Positions 23,487 to 35,300 of a stretch of 64,000 nt of DNA are shown in pieces; position 1 is the first letter of the stretch, and every line of letters begins with the position of its first letter. Position numbers and translations under genes: made by a program. A model generated the notes under the pieces. That model worked only from the letters and a program-made list of their open reading frames with translations. It was not told the DNA's origin and searched no databases. The DNA is from Krasilnikovozyma curviuscula. Lineage: Eukaryota; Basidiomycota; Tremellomycetes; Cystofilobasidiales; Mrakiaceae. The DNA lies in assembly GCA_014825775.1 (NCBI GenBank), contig MVAQ01000038.1, forward strand, positions 1 to 64,000. The letters run 5' to 3'.

Positions 23487-25701
23487 TCATATCAGCCCAT
23501 TTCGTAGATTATCCCACTTCGAGTTAGGGTACTCCAAGCAATTCCACAGTTGTTGAATGGGTCCAATGTTATTTGCCAACAGCGGAATCAGCGCATGTTG
23601 ACTGTTTTGTTCACCGGGGCGGAAGTCCTGTCAGGAGTACGTTAGTTAGAGTCTCTTTCAAGTGTAGGACATCAGATTAGACGAACTTGAGAGGTTTCCC
23701 ACACCATTGACCCTCCCAGCCCGCGATCGCGAATGTACTTTGCTTTTAAGAATGTGGTGTTTGGTGTATCAAATGAAACCAGTTCACGTTTTGATCTATT
23801 TGAGAATGTAAAAAATTAAATGGAGTCATTCTAATATTTACGTTGACGAAAAGGAAGAAGCTCACGAATCATACGTCCAAGCAGCAATCGCTTGGTCGTC
23901 CTCCCACACCTGAGAGCCAGGAAGAGGTAGAGTTCTATAATCCAAAGAGCCTTCTTCCCATGTTCCCTTCCCTACACCAGAGAAAGACGAACCAATTTGA
24001 CCGTCTGTGTTCGCAAAGGAACGCCCGTAGAGTGGGACCCCGATGACCAGCTGTAACGAATAAGAAAATCAGAGACAAGGCAATGTGTGTGTAATGAAGG
24101 AGAGGGAAGAAAAAAATGCACTTTGCTAGCATGGATGCCTTGTGAGATATAGTAGTTGACTGCTGAGTCCGTTGACGGTGCGTCAGGAGGCCCAAAAACG
24201 TTTGCTTGATGACCAACCTATAATTCAAGCTAACACTTAGTGAATGGATCCACACACAATGGTGGAAATAAAGAGAAAACGTCGTAGACTCGCTTTGGAA
24301 GACCAGGAACCGCTGTAATCATAAGCCATCAGATTCCAGAAATCGAGATAGGGATCCATGTTTCTGAGATACATCTTGGAGTAGGCATCGACACCACAAG
24401 GTGCTGCAATCTGTTGAATTTTCGGAAAGTTTACATATCCTGTTGCTTCAGAGTTAATTCAGATGGGCTCACAGTCAACGCGAATCTCACAGGCTCTCGC
24501 CTCACAGACTCAGCCTGGTCCATCGCGCCTCTCAACTCGCGTAACAAATCGACATACGCCTGCGCCTCATTTGAATTCGACGGGTATTCCCAGTCAATAT
24601 CGAGTCCATCAAGACCATAGTCTTCGAGCAATTTGAGCGACGATTGCACGAATTTAGAACGGTGCGATGGGGAGACCAGGTTGGCAAAGTTCTTCGAATA
24701 CGTCCAGCCTCCAATCGAGAGCATAAGTTTCATATTGCGATCTGAGAGCAATATTGAGGTGAGGGATACAATTCACAGAATTTGGGGAGTTCGGCTCACT
24801 GTTTTTCTTGTGGATGTACAACTGTTTGAAACAGCCGTAGAGGTTGTTCCCTTGTTCGTTCCAGCTATCACCTTCCCAGTGAATCTGCTCATCAGCCCAC
24901 GGATCTGACAAGTAAACTTCACCTGTTTCAGGTCGAACGTTAGCGAAGGCGTACAAGACATGAGTGAGCTGAGGGGCTGGGAGCGCTTGGGGAAGGTCTG
25001 AGTGTATCAGATAAAAGTTCATGTTAGCACGATTGTCAGCAAGGTATCTGGGATAAAATTCATATCCAGTGACCAGATCGGATATGAAAAAAGCTGGGAG
25101 GAATTGAGAGAGAGAAGAAGAAGCGACACGCGATGGTTGCGGTGACGCATCACAGCAAGAGAGACTCAAGGGTCAAAGTGAAGGCACTCACATTTCCTGT
25201 CATAAATCCCCCAGTTTACCTACAAGATATGAATCTCGGTAAGTCAATACGCAACCACATGTTCGTAACCAGGTGAAACGAAGCGAGCTACTATAAGTGA
25301 GCAGGGCGAGCCTCGCTTTACAAAACGTCCAGCCGTCAGAAATCTCAGAAGCTTCTATTCTATTATTGTTCTTGTAGAATAAGATTTAGGAATATCTTTT
25401 TTGAGATAAACGACTGCCCGGAAATGTGATGCAAGGACGGCGACGTAATGGCCCCTTTCCACAACTTGAATGAGATACTCACATAGTACCCGACACTTCT
25501 CACCCCGCCAGTTCCTCCTTGTTGTCCCTGATAGGTCATGTCGACTTCGAACTGTTGCCCGTGGATGATCTCTGCGAAAGATTTGAATGATTCGATGGCT
25601 TGTCGGTCGATGAGAACGCTGTAGAGACCTGCTGTTGCCAACCCAGTAACAAAAATCAGGAACAGTATTCGACGGATATTTGAACCTGTGGCTTGGTCCA
25701 T
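23487..25701 (-). CDS. GH18 endochitinase with N-terminal membrane anchor
   Basis: ATG 25701 begins [11 protein letters not shown] and is followed by a hydrophobic segment ([20 protein letters not shown]) that lacks a cleavage site and looks like a type II signal anchor. After introns the GH18 barrel starts at [13 protein letters not shown] and continues through [39 protein letters not shown] and the catalytic motif [10 protein letters not shown], whose Glu is the acid/base. It then passes through [17 protein letters not shown] and [14 protein letters not shown] and ends with [18 protein letters not shown] and a stop at 23487. Spacing and motifs match fungal 40-45 kDa endochitinases, which cleave beta-1,4-GlcNAc polymers in the wall. 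At least six short introns interrupt the gene. The membrane anchor suggests a wall-remodelling role at the cell surface rather than a freely secreted enzyme. Confidence 0.9.
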
Positions 25702-26015
25702 CCACCACTTTTGACCGTTTCAGTCATCATTGAGCCACCACTTTTTCGAAGCAAGCAGATTCCTAGCCAACTTTCGCCTGTGACATTTTCGAGCAATATA
25801 TCTTAAGGATCCAACTTGGGCCGTATCTCTTCCTAGAAATCAGGTGTGTTAGAACAGGTGATATCTGCTATTTCTTCAAGACTGAAGGTGTGGTTTTTGG
25901 AGCTCGAATTGCTGACGTCAAGTTTGATTCTTTATCCCATTCAGCGACAAACAGAACATTCAAGCTTTGAATCAGCAATGACTGGTTATTGAAGATAGCC
26001 ACGCTGTGTCCTTCA
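25702..26015. promoter_or_regulatory. Divergent promoter, chitinase / deubiquitinase
   Basis: 314 nt between opposite start codons must serve both genes. No specific motif stands out. Confidence 0.45.
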
Positions 26016-28372
26016 ATGTTTGAACAATTACAATTTCTGGACCCTCAGTTCAAATCTCAAGTTTTAGCCGCAGCGATACTCTCAGTCCCAATCCTCTTCT
26101 ACACGTTTGGAGAAACAAACAACATCATGGGGGTCATATCGAATGTATACTACACAACATACAATTACTTGATGTACGGTGGTGGTGTGGAAGTCCCAGA
26201 TTTCGAGCAATTTCAGGAATTGGTAGACGACGATGACAATTTCGAGGTGATCCCAATGGATTCGACGGTAGGTCAGGAAAGAGTGGAACCAAAGACATCA
26301 CATGGAGAGCAACAGGCACCACTGATGGATGGGTTCACGGACGCTGTGGAGAGCGAAGCGAAAAAGAAGAAGAAAAAGAAGAAGAAGAAGCCGTCGAGTG
26401 CTGCCACCAATGCTGAATCGTCAACCGATGAGAAAGTACCACCAACGAGAGGGAAGACAGTGAAACTTTCTAAGCTAGAAGCTGTAGATGATGATTCAAT
26501 AGAAGGTGATCCGTGATTTCTCTTTCTGCATCTTCTGGGAGGCACAAAAACTCATGAATATCCATTAACTTCACAGAGGATATCTCGCACTACCCTGGGA
26601 TCATCAATATATCTGGAACATTCTGCTTCCTCAATTCAGTGGTGAGTCCGTCCTTTGTCGCGAACAGCCTATTCTCCTTCGCCAACGCCCTTCGACGATG
26701 ATCAGGTGCAAGCTTTTGCATCTTTACCGACCCTCATCCAATCGCTACGACCAGTTCCAGTCCCATCAGTATCACCCTTTCTATCTAGCATAACGCTCTC
26801 TGCACCACCACCATCCCTCACTCAATCCCTCTTATCCATCCTCTCGTCCCTCACAAAGCCATCCACTTACACACCATCACCTCTCCGCCCATCAACTCTC
26901 ATCCATGCTCTCTCTCACACACCCAGTGCAAAGCGCTTATTTAACACCCGTGAACACCAAGATGCCCAAGAACTTTTCACATTGCTGCTGGGTGGACTTG
27001 AAGATGAGGACAAAGCTCTGTTCAAAGTGCCATCAGAAGGTTTGAAGGAGTTGCTCAGGGAGAATATGAGCCAAGGCCCTGTAAGATGGAAAAATCCGTT
27101 CGAGGGTAGGATGGTGTATAGGAGGTGCTGTTTGAAGTGTAATTACTCGGAGGGAATTAGGTTGAATCAGGTTGGAGGATTGCAATTGACTTTACCAACT
27201 GCTGTAAGTCGACCCGAATCGACAAGGTCTATTTGTGGCCTTTTCATCTTTTGACACTTCCATGGTTACTATAGTCCCACTGTACCCTGGCTGAACTCTT
27301 CAACGATCTCACTAAAATTGAAGATCTGGAAACTGAATGTCGACGCTGTTCATTGATTGCGACTCTGAAGACCACCAAAATGGACCTCGACGCTCTTCAG
27401 GCTGCTCCAGTGGAACCGATTTTTATTTCAGTAGAAGATAAAGGAGAGAAGCTGGATGAAGCAAAAATGAAGAGAAGGGAGGAGAAGCGACGGGTCAAGA
27501 TTCAACAAGCTCAAGCGGCTTTTGATGAAGGTAAGTTCTAAAATTTTTGGAGCACAGTCACATTAACTAATCATGATCCTAACTGCTGCTCTTAAAGTGA
27601 AAACCAAAGTTCTCTCCAAGCGATACGAAGAACCTCTTTCCTCAACAATTATTCAAACGAAAATTACCACTCCACAGACAAGACAGGACATGCTCGGCAC
27701 ACCCCCTCCAGTCCTCGCACTACATCTCCAACGATCAACATTCTCCATGACGACCGGGCGAGAGGGGAAAAATCTGTGCCGGGTCATGTTCCCTGAATGG
27801 ATCGACTGGGAGGATTGGGCCGTGAATGGGTTTATCAACGTGCTCAACGGCAAGCACCCAATCAGCCTTCCTCCTGTCAAGGAGAGCATCTTAGAGAGAC
27901 TGGACAAGATTAGGAAAGAGGCTAAAGAATCGGTGGAGAGAGGCCTCTCCAGTCTACCGACACCCCCCTCATCACCACCACCTGAATCTCAACAGCTTGA
28001 AGCTGAAACACAACAGCCAGAGGAAATCAAGACGATGTATCGCCTGGCATCAGTGATCTATCATTACGGGACCCAGGACTATGGGCACTACATTACGTTT
28101 AGAAGAATATCCGACACGAGGTGGTTGAGGATATCTGACGATGTGAGCGGCGCTTCCTCAACTTGGTTCATGACCGGCCGTCTGAATAATGTTCTATTTT
28201 ATTCTCTTAGGAGGTGCAACATGTCACTCTAGGTCAAGTTCTCAACGACCGTGGGTCGGCATTCATGATCTTTTACGAAAAGCACCTCTCTTCGCAATCC
28301 CAGCCAGCATTGATGACAGCATTGAAAAACAGGGGCATAGTGACGAGCTGCTCCTTAGGGGTTAGGGACTAG
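26016..28372 (+). CDS. Membrane-anchored ubiquitin-specific protease, USP30/Ubp16-like
   Basis: Six exons (26016-26505, 26577-26641, 26706-27203, 27275-27530, 27598-28142, 28211-28372) join in phase to 671 residues. The first ATG gives a short N-terminal hydrophobic segment (VLAAAILSVPILFYTFG, about residues 15-31) followed by an acidic patch and a Lys-run, the layout of outer-mitochondrial-membrane USP30/Ubp16. The USP Cys box is NISGTFCFLNSV with the nucleophile at about Cys180. HQDAQELFTLLLGGLE, a Zn-binding CxxC pair (CCLKCNYSEG and ECRRCS), and the His box DYGHYITFRR with RWLRISDDEV complete the fold. The canonical GNTC is replaced by GTFC, so the usual oxyanion Asn is absent. If active, it would remove ubiquitin from organelle-surface proteins. 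The Cys box is split by the intron at 26642. Confidence 0.86.
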
Positions 28373-28467
28373 TGTTTTGATCTTCCATCATTTACTACGT
28401 TTCTGCTTAATATTTATTTCATGAAGTCCCACCCGAGCGATACACGTTGAGAAATCTGGCCTTGCTC

Positions 28468-29824
28468 TTACCCTAGTCTCAGCCCCTTACCAACCTTCTC
28501 TACACCCCTGAACGTCAAACTGATCCTCTTCTGCCTCTTGATACCCTTCGCACTCTCCTTCACCAAAATCTTGGTCTTTTCGTCACCCAACAGGTTCTGA
28601 TTGATTAACCCCACAAAATCATCCTCCGTCGCAGGTAGAATCTCGTGTTTCCATTCATTATACACCTCATCCTTAATCACGAACAGGCTCTTGGGTTCCA
28701 GAAGGACGCGCAGGGGCTTGCGGTCCGGCGACGTGAGCGTGGCGACGCCTGGGTTGGAGGTTGAGAGAGGAACGTCGGGGGTCGGTGGGGGGTGGAGGAG
28801 GACAACCACCGGCCAGAGGAGGGAGATAGTGCATACTGTTGAATAGTAAGCTGGGCCATCTGTATGTGCCTAGTTTTTTGTTATTCAGCGTGAGTGCGTG
28901 CGTGCGACGCGAAGATGGTAGGAGGGAAAGACTTACATCTATTCCTTGCCCCGGAAGATACTCATTTATAAGCAGTTGGTTTGGATGGGAATGTTTGAAG
29001 GCCGAGAAGGCCTTTGTTTGGGAAATTCGCTTGAGGAGGTTTGGGCTGAGACCGGGTCGATAGCGTAGGAAGTAAACAAACGGGGGGAATAGAGGTCCAG
29101 ATGGAAAGAATAAAAAGAAAAGAGTTTGATACGAAAGGCAAGGGTGCGAGCTTTGAGTTTGTTGGCTCGTCAAGAAACGAGGAAGACGACGACGTACAAC
29201 TTCGTCACCCAAGCTGGTAAATCTTCAGGTATCAGCATATTTGATTTGGTCATGAGTCCACCCCAGTATTGGAGCCTAGAAAGCGCCCACAGCATGGGAG
29301 AGAAGCCATGAGTTTGGAACACAGTGAAAGGTTGCGCTGAAGCTGAGTATGAGTCGACGTACCTTCGGCCGGTCGGGACAGTCTTCCATTTGGGTAGAGG
29401 ACTATCTAAAATCTATTCCCATTTAAAATACCGAACGTAAAATACCAGGTCCGAGTGTCGTCCATAATTTAGCGGTGAGCAAGTATTAGCAACAATTCCC
29501 TGTTCCTTCACACATTCGTCCTAGTGAAACACAGCCCCATAACGAAGAGCTGGGACTTACCTTCCTCACCAAGTAATCCTCTTCGTCCTCAGTGATGAAA
29601 TCATGGACGTAGTACATCGAGTCACCAACACCAGCACCCTTGATTCGATAATTCTCCAGGTCGAACGCAAGGGAGGACACTGAGCTCGAGGAGGGGTCCA
29701 TTTCTGATTCTGGGACTATGATTTCGTGCACTGTCATTTCTGCTGAGATTTGGCTGATGGGGTTGGCTGTGAGTGACGAGGGGTCGAAGGAGGGTAGACT
29801 GAAACGCGGTACAAAAGTAAGCAT
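28468..29824 (-). CDS. ALKBH6: ALKBH6-type 2-oxoglutarate/Fe(II) dioxygenase
   Basis: Spliced pieces follow the family order: DLENYRIKGAG..MYYVHDFITEDEEDYLVRK, ILDSPLPKWKTVPTGRR, LQYWGGLMTKSNMLIPEDLP, LINEYLPGQGID, AHTDGPAYYSTVCTISLLWP, LLEPKSLFVIKDEVYNEWKH and RISLTFRGVEK. The iron ligands are the H-T-D of AHTDGP (made by the acceptor at 28870) and the later His of EWKHEI. The Arg of LTFR would bind 2-oxoglutarate. The human enzyme has H-E-D. The family is a nucleus/cytosol AlkB homologue whose substrate is still debated. An insert of about 20 Pro/Ser-rich residues lies between the core strands after VVVLLHP. ATG 29824 gives a short N-terminal extension; the in-frame ATG at 29737 is an alternative start. 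Confidence 0.88.
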
Positions 29825-30270
29825 ATTTTGTCATCTTCAGTCTGCTGTCGCTCTGGAAGTGAATAGAAGTATCACTATTCTCCATCTACTCCTCTCGTGG
29901 GATCTCATCAATCAGCAAACCAGGTAACCTTGGGTGCTGCGAAGGAGATCGAGTGACTTCGTCGGAGCTTCCAAGTTGCTGACGGCGAAACATCGATAAG
30001 GAAGATCTTTCAAATCTACTACTAGAGCGATCTGAACCAAGTAAAAACAAGTCCGCAAGGAAATGAACCGAAACTACAACGACGAGCTTTGGACTTGACA
30101 TCTCATAAGTTGTAATCCACCACCCAATCTGCCCTAATTCCCATCTGTCTATCTTCCTCCAAATATTTGACACTGCTTTAGTAAATACAGTCAAGTACGT
30201 CTCAAGACGGTCACTTGGCGCTTTCCAGTGCTGTGCCTACTCTGCACCCTTTGAAACAACAGTCGACACG
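29825..30270. promoter_or_regulatory. Divergent promoter, ALKBH6 / AA14-like gene A
   Basis: 446 nt between opposite start codons. No TATA box or recognisable operator is evident; both promoters must lie here. Confidence 0.4.
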
Positions 30271-31900
30271 ATGGTTCTGTTCCAGAGTATTGCTCTTCCT
30301 GCCCTGGTTTTCTCTGCTACAACAACGGCTCAGTAAGTATCTCTCTGTTGTCCGTGTATCTGTCATTTGATAGGTGGCAGTCTACTCACGGACCCCTGTT
30401 TGTGATCATCCATCTATTACGCAACACTTACGTCCCCATTCACCATCACTACCATCAATCTCACCGAAAATTTCTTTCCCGTATCCGTTCATACAGTCTT
30501 GCCTTCTGGCACCCCTCCATGTTCGGCTTCAATGGCAGTAACAACGCCGTCGCCAACTATGCTTCGAACTTCCAAGTCGCACCGCTCAGGTTGCGCGACA
30601 ACCGCACACAGTCTTACTGGTGGGGACGAGAACTCTGGGATATGGAACCGAGGAAACAGGACATCATGTCCCTTCCCGCCAACGGGTGGTTTACAGAGGG
30701 CGAGATAAACTGCGCGAGATCAGGCACCAGCTGGCAGCCTTGGATACCGGAGAATAAGCTGAGCGATCGACCGTGTGGGAATGTCACTGGATCCGTTGAG
30801 TATCTTGTATTTCTTGACATATTATTGAAAATGGAAATGTTACTCATTTTTGGCTCGCGATCGGATACAGGTCCACACCATCTCGGAATACTCTGCCCCA
30901 GCAAATCTTACGTTACTTGGAGGATGTGCGTTGGGGATTGCATACACGAGCAACAAAACCTCTCTGAATCCTGAGGATATGACCATCATTTCCGTAAACC
31001 ACAGTGAGTCATTGGTTATTTCGTTGATGCGTCTGCTGTTATTTTGTTTAATGTTTCCGCTTGCGGCTTTGCGACAGCTTGTGCTTGGTGGAGGAGGACA
31101 TACTTCCAGATCCCAGATTTGCCACCCTGGTAAGTACTCCACGTTGTTCTTGGACTATTCTCACGTTTACTCACGCAATCGTGACATTTTCCCGCTATAG
31201 TCCCCCAGGCGGTTGTCTCTGCTCATGGCATGTAAGTGCACAACTCTTCTTGAATATCTTTTTTAAGTTGGTTTTATTGACTATCAAAAGTGTTTCAGTG
31301 GTATCACACATCAGGAAACCGTCGAGCGACTGATAAGGTTACCGAAGGCTATGCCGTACGCCTCTCTTCCTTCCCGCTTACCAGTCAGCCCCACTTAACA
31401 TCCTCCTTGGCTTCTGGTATCAGTTTGAGATGTACATCAACACCTACAGATGTAATGTCACCAACACCTCGCCGACCGCAAAAGCGTTGGCGGTGGGAAA
31501 AGTACCAGTGTACTGCGAAGCAGGGCTGACAGACACTAACAAGACTCTCGATGGGGAATGTGTTTCAGGTGCCAAAACAGGCATTTATTGGAGTCAGATG
31601 GATGGAAACAACACATTCGGGCTGAGAAATCCAACTGTGAGTCCACATCGATTTCTTGGGTCTTTGAAGTGGCTTGTGGTATTTATACCAACGGTGGTTG
31701 ATGACGTCCGTGCTTTGAATAAGTACAACCAGAGATACGGGTTCAACGACGGTGCTCAGACCGACATCTTCGTCGCCAACCTAACAACGACGTCCTCTGC
31801 GATCGCAGCCATCTCGAAGACCTACTCGACGCCTGTCAGACTGACGATGGCGTTGGCGATGATGATCTTGGTAGGACTATTTCCCTTTTCTGATGAATAA
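30271..31900 (+). CDS. AA14-like lytic polysaccharide monooxygenase, copy A
   Basis: Eight exons (30271-30332, 30497-30794, 30871-31003, 31078-31129, 31201-31231, 31299-31355, 31424-31636, 31724-31900) join in phase to about 340 residues. A 20-residue signal peptide (MVLFQSIALPALVFSATTTA) is followed at once by the mature N-terminal His of HLAFWHPSMFGFN, the His-brace copper ligand. A second His lies at mature position 102 (VHTISEY), near His99 of characterised AA14 enzymes. CAWWRRTYFQIP, CPPGGCLCSWHW and YGFNDGAQTDIFV are family signatures, with many Cys and N-glycosylation sites. AA14 enzymes oxidatively cleave xylan bound to cellulose; the substrate here is unknown. The C-terminus ends in a hydrophobic stretch (LTMALAMMILVGLFPF) after a Ser/Thr region, which may be a GPI-anchor signal. 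A GTAGGA site inside it could alternatively be spliced. Confidence 0.84.
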
Positions 31901-32327
31901 TCTCTTGAAACTATTTGTTTATACCAGCGAAAAAACAATGATCGATGCAATGATGTTTTCCATTCTCATTGCCTCTGCGCAAAGCCGTCATTTTCAATGG
32001 TGGTCCTTTCCTGTGTCTGAAACTTCTAGCTTTTTTCGAACCAGCGTCATCCAAGAAGAGAGATCTCAATGAGAAAAAAAAAGTTCTATTCAAATGCCTA
32101 TTTCTGGTTTCATGCTTCGCCTAACCTGCAAGCTCAAATATCCAGCCCTTACCAATACCCCACCAATTCAAGAAATTCCAGCTCAGTTATACCCTCCATT
32201 GCATTTTCTCCTCCGGTTGTACAGACCAGCGCGGGTTCTTTCAGCAGCAGTCGAATAGAATCTGATAGTCGTTCCGTCCCTCTCCGCCTTCACCATTCGC
32301 TTCTGCAACCATAGCCCACCGCACACG
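31901..32327. other. Intergenic between tandem plus-strand genes
   Basis: 427 nt with pyrimidine-rich tracts just before the next ATG. It holds the 3' end of AA14-like gene A and the promoter of the U-box/TPR gene. Nothing else is seen. Confidence 0.45.
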
Positions 32328-35300
32328 ATGCAGCCTCACTACAATGGCAAGTCCTTCTCATCACATCAGCAGCAGCAGATCGACCATTCGATGTACCATC
32401 AGCCGCACCTCTCCCCTCGTCCGATGTCTACCGCGTCAGCTTCGTCTTCTACTTCAGGACACCACCCGTCGGCTGTCATATGGAGTCAGCCTCAGGTACC
32501 TGACCATGCAGGATATCCGGGTGTCATTGACCCAGCCTACCAAAGCCAGAATGGGAGACAGAGGGGCAGCATATCGACGACGACGACCCACTCGCCGGGC
32601 GTTCCAGCTGGCGAGTTTGGAATGCTGAATACTGCTCTTTCATCATCATCTTCCTCTGGAGGATATTCCTCGATGAATCCGTTGGGTGTCGCCTTGGCGG
32701 GCTCACCATCGACATCGATTCCCGGTGCAGTGGTCAATGTAGCGGACGAAGCGCTTGGTCAAGGAAAATTGCTGTACGGTTATGCTCAGAAATTGAGGAC
32801 GTATTTCAGAACGAGTCTTAGAGGTCAAGGAGGTCAAGGAGGAAGTCAGCAACCTCATCAGGAGGTTGTTTTGTTGAAAGTGGTAGGTCTCAACGCTCAA
32901 TCATTCTAACCGCCCAGACATGGTGTGTCTGACCGGTGTCTATCTTTCGCAATGGCTCGCTCCCTAGCTGGATGTGTTCTGTGGGAATCTAGCTGGTCAT
33001 GTGAATCGTTTGATTGCTAGAGAGATGGAACTCACGGGAAAAGAAAGTAAAGCATTAGGTACGTAACTTTTAAGATGTTTCATCTTCTGCACCGTCTGTC
33101 CCCGAATGTGCAAATTGACGCCGAATGACCTCTCCTTTCTCTAACTTTCAGGTCAGTCAAGCTATTTTTGCTTGAATAGGAGGTGCTCTCTGTTCCTCCA
33201 AGACTGACAATTATCTGCTCTCTTTTGTCCTCCTTCTTTGACTTCAGCCTCAATCGCACGAGACTTCGACAAAGCGTCAGCTTGGCTGTCAGCAAACGAA
33301 TCGAACTTCACCTCAAACTGGCCTCTCCCACGAATAACAAAAGCCCTCCACGACCTCGACGAACGTCTGACCAAAGCCTTCACCTCAAAACTTGCCGTCG
33401 CCCTCTTCGAAGCGGTCCAGGACAACCGACAAATTAGCTTGAACATCTCCCGGCAGATTGAGCAGCTGAGTGGGGATTTGAATGGCGTAATCAAGAGGAT
33501 TGTGAAGGAGGCGGGAAGTCGGCAGATTGGCGAGACGATAGAAAGGCTGAGGGCGGAGGAGTTAGCAGTAAGACCTGGTGGGAGTGGAAGGCCCGGAGAG
33601 GGTTACGAGAATGGTGAAGCTGAGAAGAGTAAGTGGAACTGTCCTTCTGCTCATCAATTCTGACGAGATTGACTCATTTGGTTTCACCTGCTGCCTCTTG
33701 TCATTAATTTATCAGCTATTCAAGCTCTTATCGATGCTCTCACATCAGCGCAATCTGATACACTCCAACGAGAAGAGCGTGAGGCCGCAGCTGAAGCGCT
33801 CGGCCTTGCCCCACCATCAACCACAAAAGCAAACTCAATCGCACCTCCTCAGCTTCCGCACTCTAATACGTCACCCCACCTCCATCAGCAGCAGCAGTTC
33901 CAAAATAGCGACAATCAGAGCTTGAGAAGCACGCATAGCGTTTCTAGTTTTCCCTTTACGGAGCCGATTCAAGTTGATAGCTCGGGTGCAGGAGCATTTG
34001 GTGGAAAAGTTGTAGGCAGCGAAGGGATCGTTTTTCATCCAGTGAGCTTTGGGTACCTATATATCAGGTTCCTTACTCAGACTGAAACTTATTCCCTTTG
34101 TCTTTTTGTTCCAGACGGATCCAATCTCCAAACTGGAACTCATCGACCCCGTCCTAGGATCGGATGGCTACATCCACGACCGTTGGACGCTAATCAATCA
34201 GAAACCTGAGAACCAACTAATACCAGGGGAGACCTTGAGAGTCGTCGGTGATGTTGTGCAGCTAAGGGGCGCAATGTTCAGTAGGTTCCCAGAGAGGAAA
34301 GAAGAATTTTTAGATAGGAGAGGGGAGTTTTTGGTTGCTGCAGGTGAGGTCTGATTTTCTCCGCGCTGTCTTGTTTACCAGCGTTTGACTGACTGTTTCA
34401 ATCACAGTTCAAGCTTGCGATTCAATGGCATTTGTTGACATTGTAGATGTTCATTCGAGGCTCAGTGATATTTTGCTGTGGATGAATGGAGAGGAAGATG
34501 TTGGTCTGCTCGTGCGACGTGGGCTGCTGCGTTGGAAATTGAGATTGCTGAGAGGTATGTCCGTTCTTCCTGCCTCTGACACACGATTACGGTCTGATTC
34601 AACTTTCGTCTTCTGCTCCTATCAGGCGCCAAAGCTGATTTCTTACGGGCTCTGGACCATCAGCCCGGTCTTCCAATACATCACCTTCTTGCAATGGTTT
34701 ATATCGAACAACGCGCTTACACTACCGCACTCTCTTACATCTCACAATCACTGGCAAAGGACCCCGAAAATATTCTCGCATTGGCTCTCCGATCCATAGT
34801 TTACTTCAGCACTGACTCAAAAGAGAACGGAGCTCAAGACCTCGAGCGAGCCGTCCGATGTGCATTCAATGAAGATGCGAAGAGACCGACGATGGCCCAG
34901 AGCTACTCGGGAGAGAAAAAGAACAGAAATATGATCACTGGTGATTGGACTCCCTTGCCCAAGCTGGAGGACTTGAACTACCTGTTCATCGGTTTCGCTT
35001 ATATGAGCTCCTACGATGTTCTCAAGGCGACAACTTTCCTTGAAAAGGTAAGCGTCTTCAATTTCTAGTCACCCATTCAATAGTAGTAACGATATGGCTT
35101 CTACGTGATTACAGGCCATCTCACTTGGTTCCGCAGGCGATGCATGGCCTCGAGCGCTCTTAGCTTTCTGCCTCACTCAATCATCGACCGGGAAAGCCCT
35201 CGAAGAAGGCTTTACAGAACTTGAAGCTTGTTGGAAGTTATCAGGAGATGTTGGTCGAGCAGTTTACGATTCCATGAAGGATGAAGAGTTCGGTAAGTGG

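Noticed and set aside
26357..26392. AAG/AAA run that could be a microsatellite
   Set aside because: It encodes the Lys-rich linker of the deubiquitinase and is in frame; not an independent repeat element.
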